Source: Jeotgalibacillus terrae
Lineage (GTDB): Bacteria; Bacillota; Bacilli; Bacillales; Jeotgalibacillaceae
Reading direction: 5' to 3'
DNA length: 64,000 bases
Assembly (NCBI RefSeq): GCF_016908195.1
Contig: NZ_JAFBDK010000015.1
Coordinates: 1-64,000, forward strand
Below are positions 7,779-18,021 of the stretch, in pieces; the stretch's first letter is position 1, and each line of letters opens with the position of its first letter. The notes under the pieces were generated by a model, which was not told where the DNA came from, searched no databases, and saw only the letters and a program-made list of their open reading frames with translations. Position numbers and translations under genes: made by a program.

Positions 7779-8765
7779 ATGGTATCAGCTATTTTGTCTC
7801 ACGGCTCTAAAAATCATTTTATCATAATAGATGAAAATGAGGCCTCAATCGATATTCATGATCATTTAAGAAAGCAGTGGGCGTTAAGTCTATGTCAAAA
7901 AACACAGACAGACGGCATATTATATATTTCTGAAAGTGAAGCAGCATACGCAAAAATGAGAGTATTTAATTCAGATGGTTCCGAAGCTTCCATGTGTGGA
8001 AATGGCTTGAGATGTGCAGCAAGGTATATCGCTGAAAGAGACCAGATTCAGTCATTTAAAGTGGAAACGATGAAGGCGGTTTTACAGGTTGAACAGGTAG
8101 ACGAATTGTATGGAAATATCCCTACTTATTCAGTAGAAATCTCACCTATTCTATTTAACCTTGATTCTCTTCCGTTATCACTGAACGAAAAAACAAAACT
8201 GGTGCTTGAGGCTGTCTCTGACTGGGACAAAGACCTTTCATTTACAGCCCTTGCTGTTCCTAACCCGCATATCATCACAAATGTAACAGTAGACCAGATC
8301 AATTCAGACAGTCAGGAAGAATTGGCATCATCTTTTAACAAAGAAAATCCATGGTTTTCTGATGGTGTAAATGTCAGTTATGTAGTGGAGCTTTCTGAGG
8401 GTGAATTTTTTGTCAGAACCTACGAGCGCGGGGTCGGTTTCACGAATGCCTGTGGAACAGCGATGTCATCATCGAGCCTTGTACAGGTCATTGCAGGCAA
8501 GTGGAAAGCCGGTGAACCATTAAATATTTTTAACGATGGCGGCAGGGTAAAGTGTATGGTTCACAAAAAAAATGACGAATTTGATCATATTGACCTGATC
8601 GGGAATGCAACATTCACACATCGTTTGACGCTTCAGTTGAAAGAAAATGGAGACGCTTTGATTGAAAAAACTGTTGAAACAGGTGAAGATAAAATCTATG
8701 AGCAAATGTCGGAAGCTGCAAAAGATTACCTAAAGAAAGTTGCTCCAGATCTAAAACTCAGATAA
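7779..8765 (+). CDS. dapF: Diaminopimelate epimerase (long variant)
   Basis: DapF converts LL-diaminopimelate to the meso form for lysine and peptidoglycan synthesis. The two catalytic cysteines sit in SDGSEASMCGNGLRC (Cys about 73) and ERGVGFTNACGTAM (Cys about 225). At 328 residues it is some 50 longer than the common ~275-residue enzyme; the extra is mainly a C-terminal tail after about residue 290. The usual CGTGA after the second Cys is CGTAMSSSS. AAGGAGAGG precedes the ATG. A longer DapF branch occurs in some Bacilli, so I treat this as a variant rather than a different epimerase. Confidence 0.88.
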   Translation: MVSAILSHGSKNHFIIIDENEASIDIHDHLRKQWALSLCQKTQTDGILYISESEAAYAKMRVFNSDGSEASMCGNGLRCAARYIAERDQIQSFKVETMKAVLQVEQVDELYGNIPTYSVEISPILFNLDSLPLSLNEKTKLVLEAVSDWDKDLSFTALAVPNPHIITNVTVDQINSDSQEELASSFNKENPWFSDGVNVSYVVELSEGEFFVRTYERGVGFTNACGTAMSSSSLVQVIAGKWKAGEPLNIFNDGGRVKCMVHKKNDEFDHIDLIGNATFTHRLTLQLKENGDALIEKTVETGEDKIYEQMSEAAKDYLKKVAPDLKLR

Positions 8766-8807
8766 TCTGCTATTATCAGAGTTGTTAAAAAAATTAAAGT
8801 TAAACTG

Positions 8808-8836
8808 TTGACTTTTTTTCCAATACCATTTAATAT
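8808..8836 (+). promoter_or_regulatory. Promoter of the trp operon
   Basis: TTGACT (8808-8813) and TAATAT (8831-8836) are 17 bases apart and lie just before the first T-box. Confidence 0.75.
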
Positions 8837-8862
8837 CATCAACAATAACAATTTAACGCAAT

Positions 8863-9102
8863 GAAGGAGAGTAGTAACACTTCATTCTTTTCAAGAGAGC
8901 TGGTGGCAGGTGAAAACCAGTAAAGAATCAGTGTGAATGGACTCCGGAGCACCGGTCTGAAAGTTCAGTAGGATCAGGCGGTTCGTCACCGATAGCTGAC
9001 GGCGCAGACAGTTTGTCGCGCAATGAGTGGGTTTCTTAATGAAATCAATGAAGGTGGTACCACGGGCTTCCCGTCCTTTTTTACAGGACAGGAAGCTTTT
9101 TT
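8863..9102 (+). promoter_or_regulatory. T-box riboswitch 1 (Trp specifier)
   Basis: The leader starts with AAGGAGAGTAGTAAC and contains a specifier region GAATGGACTCC with the Trp codon TGG at 8938-8940. The T-box sequence AAGGTGGTACCACGG is at 9051-9065. The terminator is formed by GCTTCC-CGTCC and GGACAGGAAGC (9066-9095), ending in a T-run. Uncharged tRNA-Trp is expected to stabilise the antiterminator and permit read-through. Confidence 0.93.
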
Positions 9103-9116
9103 ATATGGAAAAACGT

Positions 9117-9321
9117 TGAACAGGAAGAGTATGCAGTGAGCACAGTTAAGAGAGCCTGCGGGTGGTGAGAGCAGGACTGTAGCACTGACAGAATGGACCT
9201 GGGAGTGAGTCCGGCTAATGCCCGTTACAGCATCATGAAGAGGGAGCATTGCTCCAACTGAGGTGGCACCGCGGTATCATACCGTCCTCCGTACAGAACC
9301 ATTTCTGTGCGGAGTTTTTTT
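9117..9321 (+). promoter_or_regulatory. T-box riboswitch 2 (Trp specifier), tandem
   Basis: A second complete T-box follows within 20 bases. It has the GAATGGACC specifier with TGG at 9194-9196, the T-box AGGTGGCACCGCGG at 9261-9274, and a terminator stem 9287-9314 followed by seven T residues. Both specifiers read Trp, so transcription must pass two tryptophan-sensing attenuators before trpE. Confidence 0.93.
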
Positions 9322-9343
9322 ATATTTAAAAGAGGTGAGAGAG

Positions 9344-10735
9344 TTGAGAACAGAAGAGATGAGTTATGCAGTAAAAAAAGTAATGGGAGATTCATTGACC
9401 CCTATTTCGATTTTTCAAAGTGTAAAAGGAAGAAAAAAATGTCTGCTTGAGAGCTCTTTAAAGCATGAGGAATCAGGACGATATTCCTTTATTGCTGCAG
9501 ATCCGTTCGCAGAGCTGAAAGGAATAAACGGTGAAACAGTCGTAACAGCTGAAAATAGTGTCCAGGATGTGGCTCAAAAGCCGATTGCACACCTGAAGGA
9601 ATTATTAAAAACGTATCATATACAGACTGAAGAAAGTCCGGTGGCCGGCGGAGCAATTGGTTATATCGGATATGATGAAGCAGCATCTTATGAAAATATC
9701 GGGCAGACACCTGATGATCAGCTCGCTATGCCTGATACACACCTGATGTTTTACAGTACGATCATCAGTTATGACCACAAGAAACATGAAATAACCGTTT
9801 TTAAATTTGACCCTGAGCGTAAAATGTCACATTCAGCGCTTGAAAGTAAAATTGATGAGGTGATCAGCCAGATATTTGACTTCAGCAGTATTACCCCTCA
9901 GCCGGATCAGACAGAAGTTTTGCAGTATGAGTCGAATATGGACCGGAAATTATACGAAAAGTACGTCGAAGAAGCAAAGGAATATATCCGTGCAGGTGAT
10001 ATCTTTCAGGTTGTTCTTTCGCAGAGGTTAAGCGCACCTTTTAATGGATCACCCTTTTCTTTTTACAGAAACCTTAGAAAAGATAACCCTTCACCATATA
10101 TGTTTTATATCGATTTTGAAGATTACATTGTCCTCGGTGCCTCACCGGAAAGTCTGATTAAAGTGGATGGCAGCACAGTCACGACTAATCCTATTGCAGG
10201 AACGCGTAAACGTGGACGTACTGAACAGGAAGATATCAGTCTTGCAGAAGAACTGCTGAGTGATGAAAAAGAGTGTGCCGAACATAAAATGCTTGTAGAC
10301 CTTGGCAGAAATGACCTTGGCAGAGTATGTGAGACGGGATCCATTTCTCTTTCTAAGTTCATGGTAATCGAAAGATATCAGCATGTGATGCATATTGTCT
10401 CCGAAGTAAAAGGTACGCTAAAGTCGGAAATTGACCCATTAGATGCATTAGTAGCAGCACTGCCAGCAGGAACCGTGTCCGGCGCACCCAAGATCCGTGC
10501 GATGCAGCTGATCAATCAATTCGAGCCGGTTAAAAGAGGCGTATATGCCGGTGCAGTAGGTTATGCCGGCTTCAATGGCTCAATGGATTTCGCACTTGCC
10601 ATCAGAACAATGGTCATTAAAGACCAGACCGCACACGTTCAGGCTGGAGCAGGTATAGTCTATGATTCGATTCCTGAAAATGAATATGAAGAAACGATTA
10701 ATAAAGCAAAATCACTGCTGGAGGTGGGACGATGA
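9344..10735 (+). CDS. trpE: Anthranilate synthase component I
   Basis: TrpE makes anthranilate from chorismate with ammonia supplied by TrpG. The 463-residue protein has the N-terminal CLLESS feedback-binding motif, AGDIFQVVLSQR, LGRNDLGRVC and PAGTVSGAPKIRAMQ in family order. The TTG at 9344 is chosen as start because AGAGGTGA lies five bases upstream; the frame extends further up only by reading into the second T-box. An ATG at 9359 is a weaker alternative. The stop overlaps the trpG start (ATGA). Confidence 0.95.
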   Translation: MRTEEMSYAVKKVMGDSLTPISIFQSVKGRKKCLLESSLKHEESGRYSFIAADPFAELKGINGETVVTAENSVQDVAQKPIAHLKELLKTYHIQTEESPVAGGAIGYIGYDEAASYENIGQTPDDQLAMPDTHLMFYSTIISYDHKKHEITVFKFDPERKMSHSALESKIDEVISQIFDFSSITPQPDQTEVLQYESNMDRKLYEKYVEEAKEYIRAGDIFQVVLSQRLSAPFNGSPFSFYRNLRKDNPSPYMFYIDFEDYIVLGASPESLIKVDGSTVTTNPIAGTRKRGRTEQEDISLAEELLSDEKECAEHKMLVDLGRNDLGRVCETGSISLSKFMVIERYQHVMHIVSEVKGTLKSEIDPLDALVAALPAGTVSGAPKIRAMQLINQFEPVKRGVYAGAVGYAGFNGSMDFALAIRTMVIKDQTAHVQAGAGIVYDSIPENEYEETINKAKSLLEVGR

Positions 10736-11313
10736 TTGTACTAATTGATAATTATGATTCGTTCACTTATAACCTTTATCAGTATTTAAATGAATATGAC
10801 GAGGTAAATGTTTTAAGAAATGATGCATTTACAATAGAAGAGCTGAGAGTAATGAATCCTGATTGTATCGTGATTTCCCCGGGTCCAGGCCATCCGGATG
10901 ATGCAGGGAAATGCATAGAGGTCATTCAGGAGCTGGGAAGAGATATTCCGATTATCGGAATCTGCCTTGGTCATCAGGCGATAGGCGCAGCCTATGGAGG
11001 CAACGTCATCAGGGCAAAAAATATTATGCATGCAAAAGAATCACTGATCAATCATTCAAGAGCAGATATTTTCGGTGATAAAAAACAGATCAGTGTGATG
11101 AGATATCATTCACTGGTCATTGAAAAAAACAGTCTTCCTGACTGTCTGGAGCCAATTGCCTACTCTGATGATGATTATGAAATTATGGGCGTTATTCATA
11201 ACGAGCATCCTGTACTCGGATTGCAATTTCATCCGGAATCAATCGGTACTGAGGAAGGCAAGGAACTGCTAAAGCAGTGCACTGATTTTATTACAGCGAA
11301 GGAGAGAGTCTAG
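10732..11313 (+). CDS. trpG: Anthranilate synthase component II (glutamine amidotransferase)
   Basis: The 193-residue class I amidotransferase has its nucleophile in GICLGHQ (Cys 78) and the His/Glu pair in QFHPES near the C terminus. It releases ammonia from glutamine for TrpE. It lies inside the trp operon with a 4-base overlap with trpE. In B. subtilis the shared PabA/TrpG gene is instead in the folate operon; whether this copy also serves p-aminobenzoate synthesis cannot be told here. Confidence 0.94.
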   Translation: MIVLIDNYDSFTYNLYQYLNEYDEVNVLRNDAFTIEELRVMNPDCIVISPGPGHPDDAGKCIEVIQELGRDIPIIGICLGHQAIGAAYGGNVIRAKNIMHAKESLINHSRADIFGDKKQISVMRYHSLVIEKNSLPDCLEPIAYSDDDYEIMGVIHNEHPVLGLQFHPESIGTEEGKELLKQCTDFITAKERV

Positions 11314-12333
11314 ATGAGAAAGTATATTGAGTTAGCTGAGCAGAGAATTCATTTAACAGAAGCGGAAATGACTGAGGCTGGTAGATGTATGTTTGATACA
11401 GAAACATCCCAGGAAGAGATTCAGCAGTTTTTGCTGGCGTTAAAAGAAAAAGGAGAAACTTCTGATGAGATCAGCGGTCTTGTCAGAGCTGTAAAAGAAA
11501 TTGCGGGAACTTATGAAACGACGGCTGAAAATATTATTGATAATTGCGGTACTGGCGGAGACGGTTCACAGAGTTTTAATATCAGCACCTGTGCAGCTTT
11601 TGTAATCTCCGGTGCAGGAGTTCCGGTAGCAAAACACGGCAACCGCAGTATTTCAAGTAAAACCGGCAGCGCTGACGTACTTGAGCACCTTGGTGTCAGA
11701 CTGGACTTTACTAAAGATGAAATGAAGGAATTACTTGATAAGCACCACATCACTTTTTTATTTGCTCCACATGTGCATAGCGGCATTAAAAATGTCATGA
11801 AAGCGAGAAAAGCACTGGGTGTGCCTACGATATTCAACCTGATTGGGCCTCTTACAAACCCGGTACAATTATCATCACAAATGATTGGTATTTATAAAAG
11901 AGACATGATTCATACGATGGCACTGGCAATGAAAAAAACAGGTCGTAATAGAGGTGTCGTACTTAACGGTGCAGGACACATGGATGAGGCTTCACTAGCA
12001 GGAACGAATTATCTCGCTCTTCTAGAAGATGATCAAATTAAAGAATTTACGCTTCATCCTGAAGAGCTTGGGTTATCTGTTGTTCCTAATGAAGATATTA
12101 AAGGTGGAGATTCTGTAGAGAATGCAAAAATTCTGCTTTCAGTTTTATCCGGTGAAGATTCAGTGTACCGTCAGACAGTTGTATTGAATGCAGGTATTGC
12201 ATTATTTGCATCAGGTAGAACATCTTCAATCAAAGATGGAATCAAAGAAGCAGAAAAAAGTATTGATTCAAAAGCAGCTTTAAACAAGTTAAATAAACTC
12301 ATAGAATTCAGCCAGAAGAAAGCGGTGGTCTAA
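11314..12333 (+). CDS. trpD: Anthranilate phosphoribosyltransferase
   Basis: The 339-residue enzyme joins anthranilate and PRPP. The PRPP-binding glycine loop DNCGTGGDGSQSFNIST is at residues 76-92, followed by KHGNRSISSKTGSADVLE. The start abuts the trpG stop and the TAA overlaps the trpC ATG, so the four cistrons are tightly coupled. Confidence 0.96.
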   Translation: MRKYIELAEQRIHLTEAEMTEAGRCMFDTETSQEEIQQFLLALKEKGETSDEISGLVRAVKEIAGTYETTAENIIDNCGTGGDGSQSFNISTCAAFVISGAGVPVAKHGNRSISSKTGSADVLEHLGVRLDFTKDEMKELLDKHHITFLFAPHVHSGIKNVMKARKALGVPTIFNLIGPLTNPVQLSSQMIGIYKRDMIHTMALAMKKTGRNRGVVLNGAGHMDEASLAGTNYLALLEDDQIKEFTLHPEELGLSVVPNEDIKGGDSVENAKILLSVLSGEDSVYRQTVVLNAGIALFASGRTSSIKDGIKEAEKSIDSKAALNKLNKLIEFSQKKAVV

Positions 12334-13109
12334 TGACAATCCTGGATAAAATTATTGAAAAGAAAAAAGAAGAACTGAAAGCTGATACTGCCATTTATTC
12401 AACTGTAGGAATTAAACCACTGCCGTTTCGAATTGGCCAGCACGAAAAAATGAGTATCATTGCAGAAATTAAAAGGGCTTCACCTTCAAAAGGACTGATC
12501 AACCCTGATATAGATCCTGTATCACGTGCGAAACTGTATGAGGAAAATGGTGCTTCTGCCATCTCTGTTCTGACAGATGAATCATTTTTCCAGGGATCAA
12601 TTGATGACCTGAAAAAAGTAGCTGAAGCTGTTTCTATACCTGTATTATGTAAAGATTTTATGATCGATAAAAGACAGATTGATAAAGCAGCAAACGCAGG
12701 CGCGTCAATGATTCTGCTGATTGCAGCAGCATTGTCTGATGACTTAATGAATGAGCTATATCAATATGCAAAAAGTCTGAAATTGACTGTTCTGACAGAA
12801 GTGCATAATGAAGAGGAGTTGCAGCGCGCTCTTCATATAAATGCAGAATTAATCGGAGTGAATAACCGTAACCTGAAGACATTTGAAGTGGATTTAGGTA
12901 TTAGCGGCACGCTTGGTCAAACAATCATTCAAAACGGGTTGTCCTTTGTCAGTGAAAGCGGCATTTCTTCGGAAAAAGATGCTATTGCAGCAGCTGAGAC
13001 AGGAGCATCAGCTGTTCTTGTTGGAGAAGCATTAATGAGAACAGATGCCCCGGGCGAACTATTACAGTCGCTTCAGGTTCCATTAAAGAGTGATACACAT
13101 GCTCGTTAA
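12333..13109 (+). CDS. trpC: Indole-3-glycerol phosphate synthase
   Basis: The 258-residue TIM barrel carries IAEIKRASPSKG with the catalytic lysine, VLTDESFFQGS, PVLCKDFMID and the C-terminal ESGISSEKD / VGEALM phosphate-binding loops. It closes the indole ring. It overlaps trpD by one base and trpF by a few codons. Confidence 0.96.
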   Translation: MTILDKIIEKKKEELKADTAIYSTVGIKPLPFRIGQHEKMSIIAEIKRASPSKGLINPDIDPVSRAKLYEENGASAISVLTDESFFQGSIDDLKKVAEAVSIPVLCKDFMIDKRQIDKAANAGASMILLIAAALSDDLMNELYQYAKSLKLTVLTEVHNEEELQRALHINAELIGVNNRNLKTFEVDLGISGTLGQTIIQNGLSFVSESGISSEKDAIAAAETGASAVLVGEALMRTDAPGELLQSLQVPLKSDTHAR

Positions 13110-13698
13110 AATCTGCGGATTAATGAACAAACAGGACGTCACTGCAGCAGTAGACAGCGGAGCCGATTATCTGGGCTTCGTATTCGCTGACAGTAAGCGG
13201 CGGGTAACACCAGAACATGCTGCGCGAATCAGTAAGGATGTGCCTGGACATGTCCGTAAGGTTGGGGTATTTGTTAACTCCACAAAGGAAGAAGTTGAGG
13301 AAACAGTACGTGTTGCAAAACTTGATCTTATTCAGCTTCATGGCGAAGAATCACCTGAATTCTGTCTTGATATGCCAAAGCCTGTCATCAAGGCATTCAG
13401 CATCAGCAGCAATTCAGATCTCAACAAGTTTGAAGAGTATGATGTAAAGCATATTCTGACAGATGCACCAGGAGGGAAATATCGCGGCGGGAGCGGTCAT
13501 ACCTTTGACTGGACAGTGCTTAAAGGGGGTTCTGCTGAGATCTTTCTGGCAGGAGGCCTGACCCCTGAAAATGTGTCAGCAGCAATCCGCGAAACCTCTC
13601 CTGTCGGTGTAGATGTATCAAGCGGTGTGGAAACGGATGGGAAGAAAGATCATTTAAAAATTCATTCGTTTATTAAAGAAGCTAAAAGGAGCTGTTAA
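13099..13698 (+). CDS. trpF: Phosphoribosylanthranilate isomerase
   Basis: The 199-residue TIM-barrel isomerase starts MLVKICGL with the catalytic Cys in KICG and has the Asp region [12 protein letters not shown] with FDW near residue 140, and AGGLTPENV. The ATG at 13099 is preferred over a GTG at 13090 because AAAGAG sits eight bases before it and the protein then begins at the conserved sequence. It overlaps the end of trpC by 11 bases. Confidence 0.95.
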   Translation: MLVKICGLMNKQDVTAAVDSGADYLGFVFADSKRRVTPEHAARISKDVPGHVRKVGVFVNSTKEEVEETVRVAKLDLIQLHGEESPEFCLDMPKPVIKAFSISSNSDLNKFEEYDVKHILTDAPGGKYRGGSGHTFDWTVLKGGSAEIFLAGGLTPENVSAAIRETSPVGVDVSSGVETDGKKDHLKIHSFIKEAKRSC

Positions 13699-13699
13699 T

Positions 13700-14899
13700 A
13701 TGACAACCTATACACAACCCGATTTAAATGGTCAATTCGGTCAGTTTGGCGGCAGATTTGTCCCTGAGACACTTATGCAATCTGTCATTGACCTTGAGAA
13801 AGCATATAGAGAAGCAAAAGAAGATCCTGACTTTCAAAAAGAGCTCAATCATTATCTCAAAGATTATGTTGGAAGAGAAACGCCTCTTTATTTCGCAGAA
13901 AACCTGACAAAAAAAGTCGGCGGTTCGAAAATCTATCTGAAAAGAGAAGATCTCAATCATACAGGCGCCCATAAAATCAATAATACAATTGGGCAGGCGC
14001 TTCTTGCAGTGCGCATGGGTAAAAGAAAAATTGTCGCAGAAACTGGTGCCGGGCAGCATGGTGTTGCAACTGCAACAGTATGTGCGCTGTTAAATCTGGA
14101 ATGCGTTATTTTTATGGGTGAAGAAGATATCAGAAGACAGGAACTGAATGTGTTCCGGATGGAATTGCTTGGGGCTAAGGTTGAATCTGTATCACAGGGC
14201 AGTGGAACACTAAAAGATGCCGTGAATGAAGCGATGAGGTACTGGGTTGCAAACGTGGAAGATACACATTACATCATCGGTTCTGTACTAGGGCCACATC
14301 CATTCCCTGAAATGGTGCGGGACTTCCAAAGTGTAATTGGACATGAAACGAAAGCTCAAATCATTGAAAAGGAAGGACGTCTTCCTGATGAAATTATTGC
14401 CTGCATAGGCGGAGGAAGTAATGCAATCGGTATGTTTTATCCATTTATAGACGATTCAGATGTTTTGCTGACCGGTGTGGAAGCAGCAGGGTCAGGTATT
14501 CATACTGATAAACATGCAGCTACACTGACTGCCGGTGAAGTCGGTATTCTCCATGGATCACTTATGTATCTGCTCCAGAATGAGGATGGGCAGATTCAGG
14601 AAGCACACTCTATCTCAGCAGGCCTCGACTATCCAGGAGTCGGACCTGAACATAGTTATCTGCACGAAATTAAGCGGGTATCATATATCTCAATTACAGA
14701 TGATGAAGCACTCGAAGCCCTGCAGCTACTCTCTAAAACTGAAGGGATTATTCCCGCTCTAGAAAGCGCCCATGCCGTTTCAGAGGCCGTTAAAAGAGCA
14801 GAGAAAGGCAACGCAGATGACATCATTGTGATTTGCCTGTCAGGGCGTGGGGATAAAGATGTGAATACTGTAAAAGCAGCACTGGAAGGTGAAGAATAA
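13700..14899 (+). CDS. trpB: Tryptophan synthase beta chain
   Basis: The 399-residue PLP enzyme condenses indole with serine. The PLP lysine is in HTGAHKINN near residue 90, followed by [14 protein letters not shown] and the phosphate-binding GGGSNAIG. Its TAA overlaps the trpA ATG by one base. Confidence 0.97.
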   Translation: MTTYTQPDLNGQFGQFGGRFVPETLMQSVIDLEKAYREAKEDPDFQKELNHYLKDYVGRETPLYFAENLTKKVGGSKIYLKREDLNHTGAHKINNTIGQALLAVRMGKRKIVAETGAGQHGVATATVCALLNLECVIFMGEEDIRRQELNVFRMELLGAKVESVSQGSGTLKDAVNEAMRYWVANVEDTHYIIGSVLGPHPFPEMVRDFQSVIGHETKAQIIEKEGRLPDEIIACIGGGSNAIGMFYPFIDDSDVLLTGVEAAGSGIHTDKHAATLTAGEVGILHGSLMYLLQNEDGQIQEAHSISAGLDYPGVGPEHSYLHEIKRVSYISITDDEALEALQLLSKTEGIIPALESAHAVSEAVKRAEKGNADDIIVICLSGRGDKDVNTVKAALEGEE

Positions 14900-15675
14900 T
14901 GGGAAAACATGAGATCAGTCAGGCAATTGAGACAGTTAATCAAAACGGATCAAAAGCTTTCGTTCCATATATTATGGCAGGAGATCCAACAATAGATGCA
15001 CTAAAGGATCAGCTCCTTTTCCTGCAAAACAGCGGGGCAACAGTCATTGAACTCGGGATTCCGTTTTCAGACCCGGCAGCTGACGGTCCAGTTATTCAGG
15101 AAGCAGGGAAAAGAGCATTAAAGAATGGTGCTTCTTTACCTGCTGTGTTAAGCGCCCTGCAGGAGATAAAAGACGAAGTGACTGTTCCAATTGTACTGAT
15201 GACGTATATTAACCCTTTATACAAATATGGTCTGGATAGAGTATTCAACGATATAGAAAAATCAGGTGTATCCGGTTTGATTATTCCTGATTTACCTTAT
15301 GAACAAAATGCGCTGATCAGTCCATATATCAAGCAGACAGATCTTGCATTGATTCAACTTGTAACACTGACAAGTCCTGATTCAAGAATTAAAATGCTTG
15401 CAGAAGCTTCTGAAGGCTTTTTATACGCAGTCTCAGTAACTGGAATTACTGGAGAACGTTCGAATATCAGTGACAGACTTGAAAGTTTTATCAAACAATT
15501 GAAAGAATACAGTAAAGTACCGGTTCTTGCAGGCTTTGGAATATCTACACCTGAACAGGTAAAAGAAGTGTCATCTTACGGCGATGGCGTCATTGTAGGA
15601 AGTAAAATTGTGGACCTTCAATATAAAAATCAGCAAAAAGACATTGAATCACTGATACATGCTGCAGTGAAATAA
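14899..15675 (+). CDS. trpA: Tryptophan synthase alpha chain
   Basis: The 258-residue TIM barrel cleaves indole-glycerol phosphate. Catalytic Glu and Asp are in ELGIPFSDPAADGPVIQ (about 49-65). The IPDLPYEQ and GFGISTPEQV loops are intact. It is the last gene of the operon, with a perfect terminator six bases after its stop codon. Confidence 0.97.
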   Translation: MGKHEISQAIETVNQNGSKAFVPYIMAGDPTIDALKDQLLFLQNSGATVIELGIPFSDPAADGPVIQEAGKRALKNGASLPAVLSALQEIKDEVTVPIVLMTYINPLYKYGLDRVFNDIEKSGVSGLIIPDLPYEQNALISPYIKQTDLALIQLVTLTSPDSRIKMLAEASEGFLYAVSVTGITGERSNISDRLESFIKQLKEYSKVPVLAGFGISTPEQVKEVSSYGDGVIVGSKIVDLQYKNQQKDIESLIHAAVK

Positions 15676-15680
15676 TCTAC

Positions 15681-15714
15681 AAAAACCGGTTTCCTCCGCA
15701 GGAAACCGGTTTTT
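15681..15714 (+). terminator. Terminator of the trp operon
   Basis: AAAAACCGGTTTCC and GGAAACCGGTTTTT pair perfectly around TCCGCA. Confidence 0.93.
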
Positions 15715-15758
15715 GTTATAGAATAAGAGATAACCTATGTTTATAAGGTGGCGAAACG

Positions 15759-16430
15759 ATGAAAAATAGAATATTGGTAATCGAAGATGAAAAAAACCTG
15801 GCCAGATTCATTGAACTGGAATTACAGTATGAAGGCTATGAGGTTGTAACAGAACATGACGGCCGCGATGGACTGAATAGGGCACTCAGTGAAGCTTTTG
15901 ACCTGATTTTGCTTGATCTGATGCTGCCTTCTCTTAGCGGAATGGAGATCTGCAGAAGGATTAGACAGGCTGAAGATCTGCCCATTATCATGATAACTGC
16001 AAAAGACGGCGTAATGGACCGGGTTTCAGGTCTTGACAGTGGGGCAGATGATTACATCGTGAAGCCTTTTGCCATTGAAGAATTGCTTGCTCGAATGAGA
16101 GCGCTCATGAGAAGAACAGGAAGTGATTCACAGGATACACTGAATCATAAAGACCTTTCTTTAATGACAAAATCGTATAAAGTGGAAAAAAACGGTCAGG
16201 AAATTATCTTAACCAATAAAGAGTTCAACCTTCTCAAAATGTTATTAGAAAACAAAGACATTGTACTGACGAGAGACAGAATTATTGAGAAAGTGTGGGG
16301 ATATGACGCTGAAGCTGAGACGAATGTTGTGGATGTGTATATCAGGCACCTGAGAAATAAAATTGACCCTGATCAGCCTTCAGCTTATATCGAAACTGTG
16401 CGCGGAACCGGGTATGTGATCCGGTCATGA
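15759..16430 (+). CDS. arlR: OmpR/PhoB-family response regulator, ArlR-like
   Basis: The 223-residue regulator has an N-terminal receiver domain with acidic pair ED at 9-10, the phosphoacceptor Asp 53 in LLLDLMLP, Thr in MITAKD and Lys in YIVKPF, then a winged-helix DNA-binding domain ending [14 protein letters not shown]. It overlaps the kinase gene by four bases. Its position next to odhAB matches the arlRS locus of staphylococci, where the system controls adhesion, autolysis and virulence genes. The ArlR name rests on this synteny and on the partner kinase; targets here are unknown. Confidence 0.88.
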   Translation: MKNRILVIEDEKNLARFIELELQYEGYEVVTEHDGRDGLNRALSEAFDLILLDLMLPSLSGMEICRRIRQAEDLPIIMITAKDGVMDRVSGLDSGADDYIVKPFAIEELLARMRALMRRTGSDSQDTLNHKDLSLMTKSYKVEKNGQEIILTNKEFNLLKMLLENKDIVLTRDRIIEKVWGYDAEAETNVVDVYIRHLRNKIDPDQPSAYIETVRGTGYVIRS

Positions 16431-17812
16431 CAAGTCTGAAAATAAAATGGAACCGTCTGTCCATCAGATGGAAATGGATGCTATCTGCTTCAGCAACGAT
16501 TTTTCTGGCGTTTACATGCTTCAGTATCATTCTGATCGTAGCCATGAGCCAGTGGATGATACAGGAGGAAAGAAATACGCTGACAGAAGTGTTAACAGAT
16601 CTGAAAGATTTCTATGAAAATCGTAATCCGGTCATAACGAATAATGATATTGAAGAAGGAAGAGACCTTGCTGAGCAGATTTATGAGAGAGGTCAGATTA
16701 TTCATTTTTATAATGAAGATGGATTTGAAATTTATCAGATCCAGCGTAATGACTCATCGCTTTCTGTTCCATTTAAGCCGGTAAGTGAGACTGAAATTGA
16801 AAGGAACAGGCTTGATGGGAGTGCTGTTCTGGTTGGACGGACTCCTGTGGTTACAAACAGTTTCAGAGGATATATTGAGATTATCCACCCGCTCAGTGCT
16901 TATACTGCACAATTGAACTATATGATCTTCCTGTCAGTCATCCTGCTAGTAGCTGCATTATTCTTCAGTTCGTATGCAGCATTTTTATTATCAGGTAATT
17001 TCATAAGACCTATCACAAGGCTAGGGGAAACGATGAAAAAGACACAGAAAGAAGGGTTTCAGCATCAGCTTCCGGAACCTGAATATCAGGATGAAATCGG
17101 CGGATTAATTGAAATTTTTAATGACATGATGACGGAGCTTGAGAAAAACTTTGTCAAACAGAAACAGTTTACAGAAGATGCCTCACATGAAATGAGGACT
17201 CCTCTTCAGATTATGGAAGGACATTTAAATCTTATTAACAGATGGGGTAAAAAGGATCCTGAGGTCCTTGAGGAATCTCTCCAGATCTCAATGCAGGAAA
17301 TAATCAGGATGAAAAAACTGGTTAATGATCTGCTAATGCTTTCAAGAGCTGACAGGGATGTCAAGGCAAGTGAGATAACTCCGTCAGATTGTGCTGCAGT
17401 CATTGAAAAAACCATAGAAAAAATGCAGTCGCTCCACCAGCACCGTACGCTTAAAACAAATATTGAACAGGGAAATGCGCTGATTGAAAAGGACCATCTT
17501 GAGCAGGTACTGATTATCCTGATCGAGAATGCACTTAAATACTCTGATGATCGAGTAATCGTTTCCGGAACTGTTTATTCTGCGCATTATGAAGTAAGCG
17601 TTGAGGATTTCGGAGAAGGAATCCCTGAAGAAAATCTGCCTTTTATTTTTGACAGGTTTTACAGAGTTGAAAAGTCGAGAAGCAGAGAACTGGGCGGTAA
17701 TGGCCTTGGCCTTTCAATTGCCAAAAGACTGCTTGAAGTGTACCGTGCTGAAATTGACATTTCCAGCGAACCTGGTCATACAGTTATAAAAATCATTCTG
17801 CCTTTGGAATAA
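16427..17812 (+). CDS. arlS: Sensor histidine kinase, ArlS-like
   Basis: The 461-residue membrane kinase has a transmembrane segment at about 16-40, an extracellular domain of about 125 residues, a second one near 165-190, a HAMP linker, and the H-box [18 protein letters not shown] with phospho-His 254. The ATP-binding N, G1 and G2 boxes ([33 protein letters not shown]) are intact. The [19 protein letters not shown] stretch after the H-box is characteristic of ArlS. It is co-translated with the response regulator. Confidence 0.88.
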   Translation: MTSLKIKWNRLSIRWKWMLSASATIFLAFTCFSIILIVAMSQWMIQEERNTLTEVLTDLKDFYENRNPVITNNDIEEGRDLAEQIYERGQIIHFYNEDGFEIYQIQRNDSSLSVPFKPVSETEIERNRLDGSAVLVGRTPVVTNSFRGYIEIIHPLSAYTAQLNYMIFLSVILLVAALFFSSYAAFLLSGNFIRPITRLGETMKKTQKEGFQHQLPEPEYQDEIGGLIEIFNDMMTELEKNFVKQKQFTEDASHEMRTPLQIMEGHLNLINRWGKKDPEVLEESLQISMQEIIRMKKLVNDLLMLSRADRDVKASEITPSDCAAVIEKTIEKMQSLHQHRTLKTNIEQGNALIEKDHLEQVLIILIENALKYSDDRVIVSGTVYSAHYEVSVEDFGEGIPEENLPFIFDRFYRVEKSRSRELGGNGLGLSIAKRLLEVYRAEIDISSEPGHTVIKIILPLE

Positions 17813-17925
17813 AGGCTGACAAAAGCACGCTACTATTGAATTTGTATTCATTTTTTATTGCATAAAATTTTGAAAAAATCGATCTAAAAGCTTTATCTCA
17901 TTCCTTTACAGTGATAAAATGGCTC

Positions 17926-17939
17926 TGTAAGCGTTTTAG
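17926..17939 (+). promoter_or_regulatory. Possible partial cre (CcpA) site upstream of odhA
   Basis: TGTAAGCGTTTTAG matches the first eleven or so positions of the catabolite-response consensus but not its end. It lies about 85 bases before the odhA start. Weak. Confidence 0.25.
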
Positions 17940-17966
17940 CTCACCATAATTACTATATTTACATAG

Positions 17967-17997
17967 CAAATCACTCTATGACTCTTAAAGTGATTTG
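17967..17997 (+). promoter_or_regulatory. Hairpin in the odhA leader
   Basis: CAAATCACT and AGTGATTTG form a nine-pair perfect inverted repeat around a 13-base spacer, ending 11 bases before the GGAGG of odhA. It could be an operator or an mRNA hairpin. Confidence 0.4.
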
Positions 17998-18021
17998 TCC
18001 AATACGTTGGAGGTTTTCAAA

